Source of the DNA: Glandiceps talaboti
Lineage: Eukaryota; Hemichordata; Enteropneusta; Spengelidae
NCBI RefSeq assembly: GCF_964340395.1
Contig: NC_135569.1
Location: 12,639,019 to 12,703,018 of the forward strand
Direction of reading: 5' to 3'
DNA: 64,000 nucleotides
In this document: piece by piece, positions 11,760 to 24,701 of the stretch
How positions within the stretch are numbered: position 1 is the stretch's first letter
Layout of the letters: the number at the start of each line of letters is the position of its first letter
The notes under the pieces: model-generated
Database searches by the model: none
Told to the model about the DNA's origin: nothing
What the model saw: only the letters and a program-made list of their open reading frames with translations
Translations under genes and position numbers: made by a program

Positions 11760-12222
11760 TTGTATGATACAGCAGTGGCAATCGAGGTTTCGACTCACTA
11801 AGATAGACACAAACTAAAACTACTGTTATTCGATGTGGTAGATTACACAAGTGGCACCTTGGTTGTGTGGATATAATCACCTAATTGTAAGATAGTGTAA
11901 ACAAATTTGAAGTCCCCAAAATGTACACCTCAAAATCATGGAAGTCATCAGAAATGCCACCCTATTGTGAGTACATACAACTAAATCAATGTTCATTCAA
12001 CAGCTTATCACAAGGAATCTGATTAAAATCTAATGCGATGAAAGCGGCTAGATGTCTTTATTTACCTCTATTTCCATTGTTTTGTGACGTTTGTTTTGTT
12101 CTGAGCTTTCACCACATTAGATTTTTGATCAGACTATATCACAATGTTCCAGCAATAGTTTTAGTTTATGTCTATCTTATTCTTAGTTGGCCGAAACCTC
12201 TACTGCCACTGTTGTATCATTT
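11760..12222. mobile_element. MITE family A, copy 2, with a nested element
   Basis: The termini pair: ATGATACAGCAGTGGCAAT on the left, CTGCCACTGTTGTATCAT on the right. Subterminal GACACAAACTAAAACTACTG matches CAGCAATAGTTTTAGTTTAT inverted on the right. About 120 bp at 12014-12135 (GCGGCTAGATGTCTTTATTT) matches one half of the inverted-repeat element at 48573-48779, suggesting nested insertion. Confidence 0.75.
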
Positions 12223-12487
12223 ACCCAGGCAGCGTTTACCAAAGCTTTGTTTGATAATATATAACTTTGTGTTACACTGGATTGGAGATTGTTTAACTGT
12301 TAAATGGTAAATTATGAGATTGTCTCTTTCCTAACAATGGCTGGTCTATAAATAATTTTGATGACAGATAACAAGGTAGGGTTTCTACTTGTTCAAAATA
12401 TTTCTTTCCATATACAAAGTTTTGTGTAGTTTCTCTCTTTGTGTTTCACAGTGGTTGTCTGTTTGTTTGCATCTCTGCCAGTGTTTG

Positions 12488-12489
<2 letters not shown>

Positions 12490-12528
<39 letters not shown>

Positions 12529-12568
12529 GCCTCTCTGTCTGTCTCTCTCTATCTCTCTCTCTCTATCA
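12490..12568 (+). repeat. (TCTG)n/(TC)n microsatellite
   Basis: A run of TCTG repeats passing into TCTC repeats. Any open frame across it encodes only low-complexity Cys/Leu/Ser peptide and is not a gene. Confidence 0.95.
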
Positions 12569-12689
12569 TCAATATTTACTTATTTTTTATCATAGCGGAT
12601 AACAGCTGTGAGTTGTGGAACTCTGCTATTCAAAAGGGATTTTATCTTCACGAAATCCTTACAGAAAACACAGATTATTCTGGACTATA

Positions 12690-12763
12690 CTAGTCTAGAG
12701 GCTATCCATGTTCTGAATGCTTCCCCACAAAGATTCAAATCTACAGATAGCCTCTAGACATGG
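12690..12763. repeat. Short inverted repeat (TAGTCTAGA family)
   Basis: The left arm CTAGTCTAGAGGCTATC is matched by the inverted right arm GATAGCCTCTAGACATGG. Related sequence occurs near 28060-28130, 62300-62401 and 63850-63895, so this is a small dispersed foldback element. Confidence 0.75.
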
Positions 12764-13710
12764 ACTACATATTTGTCATACCTTTACAGCCACTAGTCAC
12801 TACATACTGGGTATGTAAGCCTAAACCGGACATAAAGACAGTGACAGATATCCCTATTTTAAATTCTAGTTTACATCTGATAAAGAAAACTTTATGTGCT
12901 ACAGGGGCTATAAGGCCATTTTTGAGAGTATTAGTACACTTTTTCTGTCTGGACTACAGTAATAAGATTCTTCATGAAAGAAATATTTTGCTGTAGTTTT
13001 TTTTTTAAATACATGTAGTGGAGTTTTAGGGACGGTATTTGTGAAACGCTAGTCAAAAAACAGATTGGGAAGTGTCGGCTCAATGAAAACAGCTGCCAAC
13101 AACGCTTAAACCTTTGATGTTATTCCATGAGAATGTTTACTATGTTGAGTACCTAATAAAGTGATGACCCAGGATTGAAGCATAGGCCTTTAAGCCTTTG
13201 AAGGTCATGTCATTACAGTAACAAAGTAAGTGGATGTTGTTCCTTCTGGACATAAAGAATTTGAAGATTTTCAAATTGAAAGGGATTAAGCCAAGTGTGT
13301 GACATGAATATAAATCATGTTGTCATCCATTGTAAGAAAGATGAACTGAAAGGTTTCTGAAAACTTGGGGGGCAAATAAACAGGAAATGTGTATTGTAAT
13401 GTGTGACCTTTCAACTTTGCATCATTAGCATATGACATCACAAATATGCAAATGAGTATACTTGTGAGTGACAGTTTGTAGAAAATGGTGACATGTGAAG
13501 TGTGTGAAAACAGAAGAAGGTTACTACAGAAGCCAGGTGTGACACGAAATGTCAAACCCCTGTCTAAAATGCCTTTATAACTGTTCAAACAAAACCAGAA
13601 GGTGATTTTAAATGACATTGAAGACATGCATCGGCTTCAACATTATACAAGGTTTTTACGTAAGTATTTTCATTCGAGGAAAAAACCTCACAGACGCCAT
13701 TTTTGCAACT

Positions 13711-14059
13711 TTAAAGGGACATAGTCTGCAACTTGTAAGTATTTTTTGTCATTTTTGTTTCTAAATAAAATGTTATTTAAATTTTACCCTTCACTGTCAC
13801 TTGTTTTACATGATTATTAGTAATCACTGGCAAAACTCCCACCATTTTAACCGCTGCTTTGTCATACTTTATTCTCAAAATGATGAAATTCTAAGTCTTT
13901 TATATTAAACTGCATTATCACAGCAGTTTATACAGTAAGAGTTTTGCCAATGGCTGCTGGTTTTTAGACAAGTGATAGTGAATGATAAAATATTACAAAC
14001 ATTTTTGGAAACAAAAATAACGAAAAATACTCAAAGAGTTGCTGAACATGTGCCTTTAA
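13711..14059. mobile_element. TTAA-flanked MITE, about 350 bp
   Basis: Starts TTAAAGGGACATAGTCTGCA and ends with the inverse, GCTGAACATGTGCCTTTAA. Subterminal AAGTATTTTTTGTCATTTTT pairs with the right arm, and the interior (TTTTACCCTTCACTGTCAC versus AGTGATAGTGAATGATAAAA) also folds back. TTAA at both ends is the target site typical of piggyBac-type elements. No open frame. Confidence 0.8.
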
Positions 14060-14185
14060 TGTATCACACAACATCTGTAATTACAAATTACTGTGTAGTC
14101 TGCTGAATGTTATTTTTGCCTATCTTTGACAAAATATCACAACATTTTGACAAAACTTAATGTTTTTTTCTTTGTGCTGGTTTGG

Positions 14186-14465
14186 TATAGTCTAGGGACT
14201 AGCTACAAGAATGTCTTGAACAAGATTGTAAATGTGTGTAGTAAAGTAGTGGGCGAAAAGCAGACTAATCTGAATGAATTATTTACATCTCATGTACAGA
14301 ATAAAAGCTAGGAAAATGATAAATGAAAAAGACCTTGTTTAATATGTCTCAACACTTTGAACTTCTGCCATCAGGGAGACAATTTCGCGTCCCAAAATTC
14401 AGAACTACTCAGAACCAAATCAAAATTTTATGCTCACTTCAATCAGAATATTAAACCAAACTAGA
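14186..14465 (+). pseudogene. LINE reverse-transcriptase C-terminal fragment (14.2 kb)
   Basis: Translations in two frames give LNKIVNVCSKVVGEKQTNL and, after a frameshift and stop near 14330, FELLPSGRQFRVPKFRTTQN. This LLPSGRxxRVP...RT motif is typical of the C-terminal end of non-LTR retrotransposon ORF2 proteins. Only the 3' end remains. An AT-rich stretch follows, with TATGTCTTTAATGTATGG and AATAAAAGTTTTC near 14720, plausibly the element's 3' UTR. Dead by stop and frameshift. Confidence 0.7.
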
Positions 14466-15149
14466 TGATTTTAAATTTTTTAGAAAGATTTTTACTCTAA
14501 ATTGCTTTATTTTATCAATATACAGAGGTCTACGCAGGGTAATATTTAGAAGATTGTCATGGTAATTTGTAGTGTGTATTTAATTTTGGGAGTCTTTTAA
14601 AGTTCGTATTTCGTTTTTTAAGACATAAACTATGTGTATATTTTTAAATTGTATCTTTATTTATATTTCAATATGTCTTTAATGTATGGAACCATGTCAC
14701 TGTAATTTATCTTAAGAGCGATAATAAAAGTTTTCTTGTATCTTGTTTTGTGTTTAACAAGAAATTCATTTCAGTGACAATTTTCTGTTCTCAGACTGTA
14801 ACACCATACCACAGTAATCTCAACCTACGGTACACCATGTCATGAGATGTAACTAGGTCATGCTAACCATAACACTGACAAGTATTCAAATAGAATATTC
14901 AATCATCTCTACCTGCTGTGTTTGTTAATTTTGAAAACGATATCTAATCGCTCTCTGAATAAATTTAATTTTTATTTCAAAGCATAAATACCCTACTACA
15001 TAAATACTCAGGGGCCACATAAAAAATAAAAATTGTTTCTCAAAACCAGATGTGCAATTTGTGTACTTCTTTTTCAATATTTGAGTTAGAGTCAGTTGCT
15101 ACTTTGAATGTAAACTTAATTTTTTATTTATCATGACATGTTTCCTACA

Positions 15150-15470
15150 AATACGGCTCTGGTAGTCCGACCCTCGTTTTTTTTAGATAGATGCAAACTA
15201 AATCTATTGTTCTTCAATGTGGTAGTTTACACAAGTGTTGTGCGATTCTAATCACCCTGTGATCAACATAGTGTAAACATTGGAAGTCCCAAAACAACAC
15301 TGCAAGTTCATGTAACACTAAATAAACAAGTTTTCAGAGACGCCTCCCTACTGAGACTATAATTAAACCAACGGCTAGTCAATAGCTAATCAATGTTGTA
15401 TCAAAATGTTGTGACAATAGTTTTAGTTTGTGTCTACCATAGAAAACCAAATGTTTAACTACCAGGATAA
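15150..15470. mobile_element. MITE family A, copy 3
   Basis: The left arm AGATAGATGCAAACTAAATC and the right arm GACAATAGTTTTAGTTTGTG are inverted. Interior CAATGTGGTAGTTTACACAA and ATCACCCTGTGATCAACATA match the copy at 1012-1319. The outer CTGGTAGT and ACTACCAG pair. Confidence 0.75.
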
Positions 15471-15521
15471 TAAAATAGTTACAAAAACACCAAACAATTT
15501 GAAATTTGACAACGCAGTCTA

Positions 15522-15900
15522 TTGTTCGCTTTTCAACAAAATCTTGTACCTTTATCATATAATGATACACTAAACGACAGAAAACTTGCCATTTGCGGAC
15601 CAAAGCTACGGAACTCAATTCCTGGAGAACTAACGATGACAGCTGACATTGAATGTCTGGAACGCGAACTAAAAAGTCACCTTTTTAAACAATATTATAT
15701 AACTGTACTGATGTAGCACCATGTGCGTTTTACTAAGATGTCATTTTAGCCTTTTTTGTAATTATTGTAACTAGTTTGTTGATTTTAGCTCGTTTTGTCC
15801 GATTGCTTTACCATTCTTTTTAAATCTATTGTACGTATGGTTCTTTTGAAATATCAAAAAATTAGAAAAGGTGCTTTAGAAAATAAATAAATAAACTTCA
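15522..15900 (+). pseudogene. LINE ORF2 3' end with A-rich tail
   Basis: The frame at 15522-15716 ends in a CGPKLRNSIPGEL...LERELKSHLFKQYY peptide. This is the GPKxWNxLPxxL...FKxxLKxHLF tail found at the C terminus of CR1/L2/RTE-like reverse transcriptases. The noncoding stretch after it ends in GTGCTTTAGAAAATAAATAA, a typical LINE 3' terminus with short tandem tail. It is 5'-truncated and cannot encode an active enzyme. Its left boundary adjoins MITE copy 3. Confidence 0.82.
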
Positions 15901-16373
15901 ACTTTTACTGTGAAAGACTCAGTTCTGGTCGATTTACGTAACCACTCGCTACCCAAATAAGCATAAACAACAAACAGGTTCTTTCTGGTTAGATCTTTTA
16001 ATGTCACGTCATTTTGGTACAACTTTGCAATCTTTTTATTTGCTTTGTTTTTCTAAGTATTCACTACTGGAACACTTTGTGTCAGACTATGAGTTATAGC
16101 CCCTTTTCAGCCACATTACCAGCACAATGGATCGACCTTATAATGAGAAACAGTTGGGTCAAACCATTGTTCCATGAATGAAGGGGTGCTGGCATAGAAA
16201 TGTTAGAAATTTATTTACACGTTCCAGAAATTCATTTGTGACTTGAATAATGATAAACACAGACCGATACTTTCATAAAATAAAATAAACTGAAAAAGAT
16301 ATGTACACAACTTCACTCGTTTCTCAAAAAATTCCTATAATACACACTGTACATTGCCTGGAATACAACAATG

Positions 16374-16386
16374 TGACCTTTGACCT
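16374..16386 (-). promoter_or_regulatory. DR1-type nuclear-receptor site
   Basis: TGACCTTTGACCT, the exact inverse of AGGTCAAAGGTCA. This is the consensus DR1 element for RXR/HNF4/COUP-TF-class receptors. There is no adjacent gene, so function is untested inference. Confidence 0.35.
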
Positions 16387-16864
16387 TGTTTAATACAACT
16401 ACCTGACCTTTGAACTAGCTTCTTACCACATACCAGACCTCCCCTAGGCATAGATAAATATGGGGATTTGTTGAAAACACAACTCATCAGAAGGCCCTTT
16501 AACTTACTGATAATTTCTCCACTTTCCATTTTCATGTCTTTACACCTCCATCTCATTTGGTATACAAATACAAATATCAAATAACTTATGTAGTCTGCTG
16601 CTTTCACAGGGACAGTTAGGAAGTGAAATGAAAAGCATGAGATGTTTTAGCTACCTTTGAACAGTAGACTGTTGGATTTGTGAAGTAAACATCCAGACAT
16701 GACTGCTTCTCACATCACAGCTCAACTAAAGGTAAATTACTAGTTCAAAATTCTTATTTTTCTGTAACTTTTTCACACATGTTAACTAAATTTCGGACAG
16801 AAACCATGCGTATATGATGACAATACTCAAAAATCATTTCCAAATAACTGTTAACAGTTACATT

Positions 16865-17158
16865 GTTAAATTTATGTTCAATTCTCATGTGTCACATTAA
16901 TGTCTAATTTTCATGTATACATGTAAATTTATGTTCAATTCTCATGTGTCACATTAATGTCTAATTTTCATTTATACATGGTTAAATTTATGTTCAATTG
17001 TCATGTGTCACATTAATGTCTAATTTTCATGTATACATGTACATTTATGTTCAATTCTCATGTGTCACATTAATGTCTAATTTTCATGTATACATGGTTA
17101 AATTTATGTTCAATTGTCATGTGTCACATTAATGTCTAATTTTCATGTATACATGGTT
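16865..17158 (+). repeat. 58-59-bp tandem repeat, 5 units
   Basis: Units begin TTAAATTTATGTTCAATT and contain CATGTGTCACATTAATGTC and TTTTCATGTATACATG. Alternate units share TTCTCATG or TTGTCATG, implying that pairs of units were duplicated. Noncoding. Confidence 0.9.
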
Positions 17159-17159
17159 A

Positions 17160-19300
17160 ATAATAATGTTTGATTATATTTGGTGGAACTGGTATTTGAT
17201 AATGACACTACCCCAGTAGTTTTATTTCTATAATGTTAGTTCTGCTTTTTTTTTTTATAGATTAATTCATGTTGATATTACTGCGGAAAACATACTATCG
17301 GAAAACTGAGATAGATATTAACTAAATGTATTGTTGATGGATGTAGTAGATTGCCATATAGTTGTGCATTGGTTTTTGGGAATAAAATCCTTTTGTAATC
17401 AAGACAGCATAAATACTGAATGACGTTGAACGTGTGACCACTTTAGAAAATCTTGCTCTCAGAAATGTTACCCACCAGTGTGTAATTGATAATAATGCAA
17501 ATTTTTAATGCACCGTTTCTCCTGAGAGCTCAAGACCCCATCGACACAGTGCTGTTTTCAAATGAAAGGGAAAATGCAACTGTTTTGTTGTGTTTGCATC
17601 TATAATTTACACACAGAAAACAAAAATACACAAGAAAATGATAATTTTCTAAGCATAATTACATCAACTTTCATTGATAACTTATATCAACATGTTACAA
17701 CAACAGTGGATGATTTATTTGCAGTATTTACACACAGACACTAAGGCAAGCCAATATCATCATAAAAAATTTCAAATCATTGGTGTTTTTAATGTGCATT
17801 TTGGTGTAGACAACAGGTGTAAACACAACAAAATATTTGCGTTTTCGTTTAAAATGCTATTGCATAGATCTAAAGCATGAGGGTCCGTATTTTCAAAGCA
17901 TGTTGCTCAGACAATATAGTAACCATAGTGATTTTATTACCAAGTGAAAATGTCAAAAAAACGATAGGAAATGAACTATATTCATTATTATAATCTCCAT
18001 AGTGGTCTATTTACAAGTAAATGAAGTCTAAATCCTACAATACTATAAATACTGCACAGCCGGTATCAAATCAATGCTCCGAACAGCAAGATACCATAAC
18101 AATAAATATTTTCATATTTCATCTGCAGAAAATGAGTACCAAAACAGACTACTGTAAGTCTTCAATTAATTTTGTACCTAAGTGGGCTTCTTCAAGAAGT
18201 TTACCTAATAAAATATCAAACAATTTACATATGGATATTTTTCACAAAAATATGTCAATTTGGAAGGTTCAGTACAAATGGTATTGATTTCATCATGGTC
18301 TGTTATGCTACTTATATATATGAATTTGTGGAGTTTTGTAACCTTTGGGAACAGTTACCATGGTAACTGTAATAACTACAATATTTAGCTATGAAATATA
18401 ACATGACATCTATCAAGTAAAACCCCACAGGAGTACATCAATGTATTATATCTTGTTACTAGATACAAAGTTCAACAAGATAAATGAATGGAATTATCAT
18501 TTACTTAACCCCTTCAATACTGAAAACATTCCCGCTAAAATTGTGTGGACAAAATTCTTGTTTTATGTAAGTTTTTGGCATATATCAACTTCATTTTAGA
18601 CTGGGATTAAAGAAATGTTACTTCCTAATAAAGTAATATTATTGTAATTATGAAAATATTCATATAAATTGGGTCCCCATATTATTTAAAACTTGTCTCT
18701 AATCATGAAAGGGTTAAACCTATTGTGGATTAAAAAAATAGACAATGACAGATGTAAGTCCTTCATGATGATGAAGGGGACGATGAGGACTGTACTATTT
18801 TCTCCTAGCCTGTTTCCATGGAAACTGATCATACTTTTCTCTTGGGCAAAGATTCATTTAATAGAAAACAGGGTTTATTATTAAAAGGACACAGGCTAAG
18901 CCATTCATTTATTCATTTGTTCATTCATTCATTCATTTAGCTTTACTACAGATAACGACATTGATTCTATTCAAAATACAGTTCAATTTTTCAGGTAGTC
19001 ATAAAACACAGTCAGATACAGGATTGATTCTATTCAAACTGCAGACTTACATTGTAGTTTTCAATAGCTATACAACAGTCACACACAATAATTGATTTCG
19101 TTACTGTAACAGCTGTTCAAAATTCAGTTTTTTCCAGAAAAAATAATGGAATATTCCTAGCTTACTAGTGATTTAATATTTTATTAACATATATATGTGA
19201 AATATCCATACAAGTGACACAGTTTATTTTTTTAAATGTTTTTCTCACCGTAATTAACACCTTTAAATGATAGGAGAGTTGGTCAGTTAAAAATAATTTT
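17160..19300. other. Gene-poor AT-rich region
   Basis: No supportable gene. A short repeat at 18790-18845 (CCTGTTTCCATGGAAACTGA) recurs at 19720-19750. An (ATTC)n tract lies at 18905-18940. Confidence 0.45.
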
Positions 19301-19309
19301 ACTATAAAA

Positions 19310-19321
19310 AGTATGTGTGTA

Positions 19322-19364
<43 letters not shown>

Positions 19365-19645
19365 GTGTGTGTGTGTGTGCGTGCATGTGTGTATGTGTGC
19401 ATGTGTATGCGTGTGTGTGTATGTGTGTGTGTATGTGTGTGTGTACCGTGTGTGTATGTGTATATGTGTATGTATGTATGTGTGTGTGTATGTGCTTGTA
19501 CCGTATGTGTATGTGTGTGTGCATGTATGTGTATGTGTATGTATGTGTGTGTGTATGTATGTGTATGTGTATGTATGTGTGTGTGTATGTGTGTGTGCGT
19601 ATGTGCGTGTATGTGCGTTTGTATGTGTGTGTGTGTGTGTGTACA
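19310..19645 (+). repeat. TG/TATG microsatellite
   Basis: About 335 bp of (TG)n mixed with TATG and GTGCG. The long frames across it encode only Cys-Val or His-Thr low-complexity peptide and are artefacts. Confidence 0.97.
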
Positions 19646-19649
19646 TATT

Positions 19650-21230
19650 GGTGATATTTTCTGTTCAGAATAATACTGTTAATAGTCTAGGTGACTTGGG
19701 GGTGTATAATTTTTTCCCCTAGTTTGTTTCCATGGCAACTGATCATACTCTGCCAATGACAATGAAAGTGAGAAGGAAACTATGAACCCTTTGTTTTATA
19801 AAAGGTGCCACATTTGAACGATAACAATAATTTTGTCTGGCACATTGTGATTTGAGATTGAAGTAACTAACAGAATTAGATTTAGAATTTGTAAAGTCAT
19901 GTTTAGTAATCTCATCATCCACAAAAGTTTTATTTATAAGCAGTCATTTTGTAAACAAATACAGAATACGTCATATCCCAGTTATCAGAAAGACAAAAGA
20001 TTTCCTGGTTTGACCACCGAGGTGCTCTTTGCAGGCCATTTTGGGACAAGAAGTTCAGGTCAGAGTATTGTAGCACAAAAGACAACAGATGTAAAGTTAT
20101 CACTTATTTTCTGTATTTTGTTCCGCTGTACTTTTTCCAAGCAACTACAAACTGTGAAGCTCCTGGGTGAAAAAAAAGGTTCGATTTTTTTCACTGTTTC
20201 TTTCATTGCCCTATAATCAGAGGGCATGACGAAAATTATAGCCCTTAGCACTTTGCAAATATCTGAGGGTATCTTGTGATGCCTTCAGCTTACCTGTGAG
20301 ATGGCCTGAAATTCAAATTCAGTAACTGAAATATTGCGCTTTCGTTCTTATTGCATTGGAAACTGGAAGTGGGAAGTGTTAGTGTTAGATTTTTATTGAC
20401 TGATGAAACAAACAAGTCATGAAAGGGCGTTCAATACATTTTCATACGACAAACATTTCCATAGCTCCGACCAAAAAAATACCTATATTGTGATCCCCTA
20501 AGTTACTTCTTAAGAGTTTGTGATTCCTTAGGTTACTGCTTTAAAAGCATTTGGCCAAAGCCAGTCACACGGCATATATATTCATGCACAAGATTTGGAT
20601 AACACTGCATGCACCTGTCTTGATGCTGTAGTTAATATTACGTAAACACGATCTGCAAGTAAGTAGTAACTGTGTGTTATGTTTTTAGTGAACGTTGAAC
20701 GTTCAAATTATCTGTGTTCAAATTCACTGCTAACCGCACTAGATAAGAGAGATACTAAATAATCATCGAGAGTACTGAAACATCTCCACTTCAGACTAAA
20801 GGTAGGTTTGAACCCTTTTAGAAGTATTAAATGTCACATCTTATGTCATCTACAGTAAACAGAATTCAATGCAGTTACTTACGGACTCAAAAGGTGAGGG
20901 GTGTCAATTTCACTTAGTGTTGAAGCTAAACACACATTACATAGCGCAGATAAAAGCAATGTATTCCTTTCAATGAAATCATAGACAGTGGAGAGAAACA
21001 TTGTTTAATAAGAGATATTTCTTATGATTAAATATATTAACGAACAGTTTTCTGTAGACATATATTCTCATTTTTCAGTATTTCTTTATAGCTAGATTTA
21101 ATAACTGTAAGCCATATACTTTTGTGTTATTTTCATCAAAATGAGATTAAATATAGATTAAAATTCTGTGCCTAATTATGTGTCATATCACATTAGATCT
21201 TATCTCACTGATAAACCTGCTCTTTGTGCA
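19650..21230. other. No gene recognised
   Basis: AT-rich with scattered short frames. On the minus strand there is donor-like AG|GTAAGC near 20290 and a TAG...CC|GTAAGT pair near 20882-20930. Neither intervening peptide resembles the missing part of ELYS, so no exon is called. Confidence 0.35.
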
Positions 21231-21239
21231 CTAAGGACT

Positions 21240-21435
21240 ACTATACATTCACTGTGCCCTTTAACTTCAGTAAATTTACCACACCACTGACGCACACAAT
21301 TTCTAATGGCGCACCAAAATTTGGTGTTCCCCTATCTCTTGCTATGTTTTGACTCACAAGGAGTCCCAGTTTGTATCATTTTGACTCACAACAACAACAT
21401 TTGGCTATAATTAGTGGGCACACTGTACACATCCT
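21240..21435 (+). repeat. Dispersed repeat E, copy 1
   Basis: Shares AAAATTTGGTGT, CCTATCTCTT, GACTCACAAG and ATCATTTTGACTCACAACAA in order with 30255-30435, within ELYS. A noncoding dispersed repeat. Confidence 0.75.
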
Positions 21436-21489
21436 GAAATCTAAAGCTAAATCACATGATGATCATGACTGTATATTTTACTAGCCTAT

Positions 21490-21626
21490 ATGTAGTCTTG
21501 AACTTGAAGGACTATCGCTACAGCACTATTTTAGCTATCCTGATGGAGGAGTGAAAATTCAACGAATCAAAATAGCAGTTAGGACAGCTGAAATAGTGTA
21601 GTATGTGTTAGTCCTTCAAGACTACA
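21490..21626. repeat. Inverted repeat around a 95-bp loop
   Basis: TGTAGTCTTGAACTTGAAGG at 21490 pairs with CCTTCAAGACTACA at 21613-21626. The central TAGCTATC...GACAGCTG sequence is only loosely symmetric. A small MITE-like foldback. Confidence 0.65.
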
Positions 21627-24212
21627 GGTGGGTAGTCTAGCACTATCCAAGCACTCATGTAACCCCCTCAGGCCTCCCCCTCCCCAGAGCATACACACTG
21701 ACACTCCCTACTCACCACAGGTTTATATAATATTTAATTTACTTCCATACACTCTCCAAGTACAAACACACTACCAATAGTAACACACACATACAAACAT
21801 CACAAACCCCCCCTGCAACCCCGTTCCCCCATCCCCAGAGTACACACACTGACACTTGCTACTCATCAGAGATTTCTCTAATACTAGTACAGCTACTTCG
21901 ATACACTTACCCAACACAAGCACGTCACCTAACTTAACAATAGTAACACATTTCCCACGTACAGAAACACCGAACTAGTAAAAATCACTATACAAGAACT
22001 TAATGCGTAAATTACTGACAATTTCCTAGCCTTAGAATCTTGTTCAATAACGTATTCACTGACATAAAACAGGATACGGTTTACATTCAAACTCTCACAA
22101 AAGCTGTTTTTTACCAGATGGGACTAATTTAGAAACTCAATTGATTCATTCCAATTTGTCAATTGTGCAAACAGAATACATACATTTATGTACCTTTGTA
22201 TTTGTCACCGAAATTAAACAAACGCAAGCAATGATTGACAAACAGAATACATACATTTAAAGATTTATGTGTATTTGAATTTTTTTCCAAAATTAAACAC
22301 ACAGAAGGAATGATTGACAGCCAGAAACAGTATATTATAAATGGATTTTTTTTGCTTAAAAATAAGTTTTTATGCTAATTGATTTGCATACACGTCATTG
22401 ATTTTAACAGTTTATCGATATTAGTTTCCATGACAACAACTTGATGATTGAAATGAAAGTAGTAACTTGATGGCATTTTGTTCACATGCTGCCATGCAAT
22501 GAGAATGACTAAATTGTATAACTGGAACCTGAAGTCTTTGTGCATATTGTCTTGTATTATTTAGCACTGCTACAATGTAATATTCAATCTTATAAATAAA
22601 GTGACAGTTTCAACTCTGATGAAAGGACTAAGAGGAATTCTACGCTGCGAATAAATGAATATTTATAATCCCTGATTTGCATAAACTGTTTTTAATTAAG
22701 ACATTCAGATTTGTAAGTTTTTTAATACATTCTTGCCGAACATAATATTAATCATTTAAAACTGTATTAAGGTAATGTTTAATTAAGCGGCGGGGCATGA
22801 CGTCTCATTAGCTCTGTTAGAGCTATTTGTCATGTCCTTCACTATTGTAACTTTAGTGTATGTAAATGTATCTTTAGCATTCATACATTAGTGAAAATAA
22901 AGCAAACAATACAATACAAAATTCTTGTTTATAACATGATCAAATCACATACAGCTTACACTTGGGTGACAAGAATATTCTCATTAATAATTGGTGAACT
23001 GCAAATATCATGTCTTGATATCTGTTTACATTATTTGGATCAACATATCTTATCAAATACACACAAGGTTTACTTCTATTTGTTCATATCACATGAGTGT
23101 ATGTACAACCAGTGAAAAAACACTGGTGCATTTACTTGAGTGACGTGAGCCAAGGAAAGACTTCATGCAAAGACAAAATTAGGTAAAAACAACAATGCAA
23201 CTGATACAAACATAACAGGGAGTGCCTATCATGTAGGGTCACGCAATGTTTTTATCAGTTTGTTTATATCTGTGGAAGTTATAATGTAACAGTAACATGC
23301 ATATTCAATTGTTATAACATGTAGCATTCTATCGGTAAACAGAGTTACGGGATCTGATCTCCTCTTGTGTATATACTTTGATAAGTTACAGACACTAACT
23401 ACAAATGTATATCTTTATATGAACCTTGTCTCATTCCTGCTTACTACAATCAAGCAAATGCACCAGTGTTTTTTCACAGGTTGTATATTCACTATTTGTC
23501 TTGAAAACCAGAGTAATATATTTCAGTCCTCAATATTTACTTGGAATGTATCCTTGAATGTGTTCATCTGGTTGGAAAAATCACAGTCATAAATAGCTCT
23601 TGTTGCATGACTAAGGGTTAATGCTACACCTGTTTGGGTTGGCAGGCTTCGTTAAATTTCCATTTGCTGGATTTACTGTTGGGCAGTACTTAGTACATGT
23701 ATGTGACTGGAATCCATGCTGTCCTGTTCTAGGTATGTTACAAAGAAGACATTCCATAACATTGACATTAGCTTAGGCTCTCACTGTGGTTGATACAAAG
23801 CGCTATGTTCGAAAAGAGCTCGATCGCAGACAACAATGTTATCGTTATTGTTTGGTTGTTCTTTTTCTTTCAATTTCAACGTTGAGTGTTATATTGTAAG
23901 ACGGATTCTGATTGGCTACTCGTAAGTAAAAGATTGGGTTTGGGAAAACCTATGGTACTGTGTCAGATGTATGTAACGAGTGCTCACAAAAGAACAAATG
24001 ACAGTAAACGTAACAGCCAAAATGAAACTGCGCGTGTACACTACATCGGATTTTAATCAGATTGATTCAACACCTGCTAATAATACTTTTGACATTTGCC
24101 CACCTGTTATGTCCCTTTAAATTAAACTCATATTACAATTTCAAATAGTAATGGCTGATCCCACTTGGATAAGTTAAAGTCATCATGTAAAATCTTTCCC
24201 TTTGTCATATAG

Positions 24213-24298
24213 CCCAGAGACTTGTCTGTTTTCAACATATTTGGCTTGTCTGGTGAATGACATTTTCAAGACTGAGACAGTCACAGCAAGTCTCTGGG
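24213..24298. repeat. Hairpin upstream of LRR gene 2
   Basis: CCCAGAGACTTG and CAAGTCTCTGGG form a perfect 12-bp inverted repeat with a loop of about 60 bp. It lies about 400 bp upstream of the LRR start. It could be a MITE remnant or a structured leader element; the sequence does not decide. Confidence 0.6.
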
Positions 24299-24701
24299 TT
24301 AGGCTGATCATACAGCTCTAATCTCAGTCATATCACATGATTAGCGATGCCACTGATGTCATCTGACACTGCGGAATAGATTTAAAACCTAGAAGAGTTC
24401 GCAGCCTGTTTTATGGCTGATGCTTCTCATGAAAGTAAAATATTAAATTCAAATGTCGAAGCAAATATACCACTGAGATTTGGCTCAAAAACCATCATTC
24501 AGCAGAATAAGTTACAGCCAGATAACTTTGTTTCTACGCTAAAGTGATTGTTAATGTTGAGAGGACAAAGCTGAAATCAACCAAGTGAAAGATCTATGCT
24601 ATTTCAGAGGCAGAAATTCAGATGAAGTCAGAATTGGATTTTACTCAAATGTACAAGCGTTTGTTAACGATCACTTTTCTTTTGTTTCAGATTAATTATT
24701 C

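Noticed and set aside
16335-16607. 90-codon minus-strand frame as a missing ELYS exon
   Set aside because: The peptide (KGLLMSCVFNKSPYLSMPRG region) does not align with any part of ELYS that I know, and borders lack fitting phase.
19302-19722. Long overlapping open frames on both strands
   Set aside because: All lie in a TG/TATG microsatellite and encode only Cys-Val or His-Thr repeats.
20882-20930. Minus-strand candidate ELYS exon between TAG and GTAAGT
   Set aside because: Only about 16 codons (ASTLSEIDTPHLLSP) with no resemblance to the expected next ELYS segment.
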